Shown here piece after piece: positions 51,170-52,642 of a stretch of 52,642 bases of DNA. Position 1 is the first letter of the stretch. Each line of letters begins with the position of its first letter. The notes under the pieces are model-generated. The model was not told the DNA's origin and did not search any database. It saw nothing but the letters and a program-made list of their open reading frames with translations. Both the position numbers and the translations under genes were made by a program. The DNA comes from DATGIQ01 sp035295665 (GTDB lineage: Bacteria > Planctomycetota > Planctomycetia > Gemmatales > Gemmataceae), in assembly GCA_035295665.1 (NCBI GenBank), contig DATGIQ010000157.1, positions 1-52,642 on the forward strand, written 5' to 3'.

Positions 51170-52642
51170 GTGTTCTCGCGTTTTTTCATCGACCGCCCCA
51201 TATTCGCCTCGGTGCTATCGATCATCATCACCCTGGCTGGCGGTATTTCCGTCTTCAGCCTGCCCATCGCCCAGTATCCCGACATCACGCCGCCGACGGT
51301 GGAGGTGTACGCCATCTACCCTGGCGCCAATGCCCAGGTCGTCGCCGACACCGTGGCCGCACCCATCGAGCAGCAGGTCAACGGCGTCGAAGGGATGATG
51401 TACATGTCATCCCAGTGCACCAACGATGGCACCTACACGCTCACCGTCACCTTCCATAACGGCGTCGATTTGAACATGGCCCAGGTGCTGGTGCAGAATC
51501 GGGTTTCCCTGGCCCAGCCGATCCTCCCCGACCTGGTCAAGCGGCGCGGCGTGACGGTGAAGAAGAAATCGCCCAGCATGTTGATGATCGTGAACCTGTT
51601 CTCACCGGATCAGAGCCGAGATAACCTCTACCTCAGCAACTATGCCACCATCCAGCTCCGGGACGAGCTGGCGCGGTTGAATGGCGTCGGCGACATCACC
51701 TACCTTGGCCAGCGCGATTACAGCATGCGGCTGTGGCTCGATCCGGAAAAGATGGCCATGCGCAACCTGAGCGCCAGCGACGTCGTGCAGGCCATCGAAC
51801 AACAGAACACGCAAGTGGCCGCGGGGCAACTCGGCCAGCCCCCGGTCGCTACCGGCCAGGTCTTCCAGTTCACCATGAGCACGATGGGACGCCTGACCGA
51901 TGTCGAACAGTTTGCCGACATGATCCTGAAGGCAGACGGCCGGGGCCGGCTCGTGCGGCTATCCGATGTGGCCAATATCGAACTTGGGGCCCAGGCGTAT
52001 GACCAGGTTTGTACGCTCAATGGTCAGCCATCGGTGGCGTTGTCCATTTACCAGCTGCCCGGTTCCAACGCGCTGGAGACAGCTCAGCGCGTCCGGACCA
52101 AGATGGAGGAGTTGAAAAACCGCTTTCCCGACGGCATCGACTACGCCATTGTCTACGACACCACGCCGTTCATTAACCAATCCATCCACGAAGTCCGCAA
52201 CACGCTCCGCGACGCCGTCATTCTCGTGGCCATCGTGGTGTTGCTGTTCCTCCAAAACTGGCGGTCGGCCATCATCCCATTGGTGGCCGTGCCGGTTGCG
52301 ATCATCGGCACGTTTGCCGTCATGGCGGCCATGGGCTTTAGCCTGAACAACCTGACGCTCTTTGGACTGGTGCTGGCCATTGGAATTGTCGTGGACGATG
52401 CGATCGTCGTCGTCGAGGCCGTGCAGCATCACATCGAGCGGGGCCTGTCGCCGCGGGAGGCGACCCTGGAAGCGATGCGGCAAGTTTCGGGCCCGGTGAT
52501 TGCGGTGGGCTTGGTGTTGAGTGCGGTGTTCGTGCCGTGTGCTTTTATCTCCGGCATCACGGGCCAGTTCTTCCGCCAGTTTGCCCTGACCATTGCTGTT
52601 TCGACACTGATTTCCGCCTTCAACTCGCTCACGCTCAGTCCC
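51170..52642 (+). CDS. RND-family efflux permease, second of two (3' end outside window)
   Basis: The frame starts at GTG 51170 (GTG TTC TCG CGT, giving FSRFFIDRPIFASVLS) after a GAGG leader and remains open to the end of the window, giving 491 residues. It has the same opening as the first permease and the segment GIVVDDAIVVVEAVQHHIER near 404 with the proton-relay Asp pair. The two permeases differ much in residues 100-330, the first periplasmic loop, where substrate is usually chosen. The last 146 bases are nearly identical to 48807-48952 in the first gene, a sign of recent conversion. It is probably the partner subunit of a heteromeric pump, as in MdtB/MdtC, or an alternative pump. Confidence 0.93.
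   Translation, partial: MFSRFFIDRPIFASVLSIIITLAGGISVFSLPIAQYPDITPPTVEVYAIYPGANAQVVADTVAAPIEQQVNGVEGMMYMSSQCTNDGTYTLTVTFHNGVDLNMAQVLVQNRVSLAQPILPDLVKRRGVTVKKKSPSMLMIVNLFSPDQSRDNLYLSNYATIQLRDELARLNGVGDITYLGQRDYSMRLWLDPEKMAMRNLSASDVVQAIEQQNTQVAAGQLGQPPVATGQVFQFTMSTMGRLTDVEQFADMILKADGRGRLVRLSDVANIELGAQAYDQVCTLNGQPSVALSIYQLPGSNALETAQRVRTKMEELKNRFPDGIDYAIVYDTTPFINQSIHEVRNTLRDAVILVAIVVLLFLQNWRSAIIPLVAVPVAIIGTFAVMAAMGFSLNNLTLFGLVLAIGIVVDDAIVVVEAVQHHIERGLSPREATLEAMRQVSGPVIAVGLVLSAVFVPCAFISGITGQFFRQFALTIAVSTLISAFNSLTLSP

Noticed and set aside
1..52642. Search for defence systems, integrases, transposases and tRNA or rRNA genes
   Set aside because: No transposase, integrase, restriction enzyme or toxin-antitoxin pair could be recognised, and no cloverleaf or rRNA sequence was noticed on reading; a covariance-model scan would settle small RNAs.

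Overview
The window is GC-rich bacterial DNA from the phylum Planctomycetota, probably a Gemmatales-like lineage. This rests on its gene families: two DUF1549/DUF1553 proteins with cytochrome-like CxxCH motifs, two Tat-exported DUF1501 proteins, two DUF1559 (SBP_bac_10) prepilin-like proteins, a BBP7 beta-barrel protein, a PEP-CTERM protein, two proteins with an N-terminal LEPR-XLL-like motif, and SdrD-B/DUF4214 modules. No rRNA, tRNA, CRISPR array, phage or intact IS was seen. Genus and species cannot be told from the sequence alone.

Layout. 1-7 kb: 3' half of a molybdenum hydroxylase large subunit, then divergent DUF1549/DUF1553 genes and a DUF1501 gene. 7-9.6 kb: an alginate-export-type porin and a small secreted protein. 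9.8-15 kb: a five-heme membrane cytochrome with a TPR tail, followed by an FG-GAP/ASPIC lipoprotein. 14.9-17.9 kb: an ECF sigma factor and zinc-finger anti-sigma factor, divergent from a cupredoxin lipoprotein and a Tat-exported metallophosphoesterase. The two divergent promoters carry the same bipartite motif, GGGAATAAA-N14-GGTMTKG. 18-26 kb: surface and secreted proteins (vanadium haloperoxidase, BBP7 porin, SdrD-B/DUF4214 protein, PEP-CTERM protein), with a phosphoribosyltransferase among them. 26-33.6 kb: a seven-gene minus-strand run, folE - membrane protein - zinc-ribbon protein - FAD/FeS oxidoreductase - moaD - moaE - moaA, after a convergent DUF1559 gene. 33.6-38 kb: two gene remnants around a sulfatase-like protein without the usual catalytic residues, a B3/4-domain protein and two planctomycete hypotheticals. 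38-45 kb: a phospholipase C-type phosphoesterase, a DUF1501 protein, a DUF1559 protein, a carboxypeptidase-regulatory-like lipoprotein and a TPR protein. 45-52.6 kb: a TetR-controlled RND efflux operon with one adaptor and two permeases in tandem; the second runs off the end.

How the parts may work together. The Mo-cofactor genes supply a cofactor that the hydroxylase at the left edge would need. FolE and MoaA both start from GTP and share one apparent transcript. The ECF module looks self-regulating: sigma and its target operon share a promoter signature, and a membrane anti-sigma factor would gate it. The efflux operon has a clear promoter and an overlapping TetR-type palindrome.

The best leads for something new are the ECF/cupredoxin/phosphoesterase module, a MoaD whose terminal Gly-Gly is masked by a Cys-Gly-Ser tail, one extracellular domain used in two neighbouring secreted proteins of different architecture, and dispersed palindromes, three copies of one family lying just after stop codons and one of another family forming the coding end of an RND gene.
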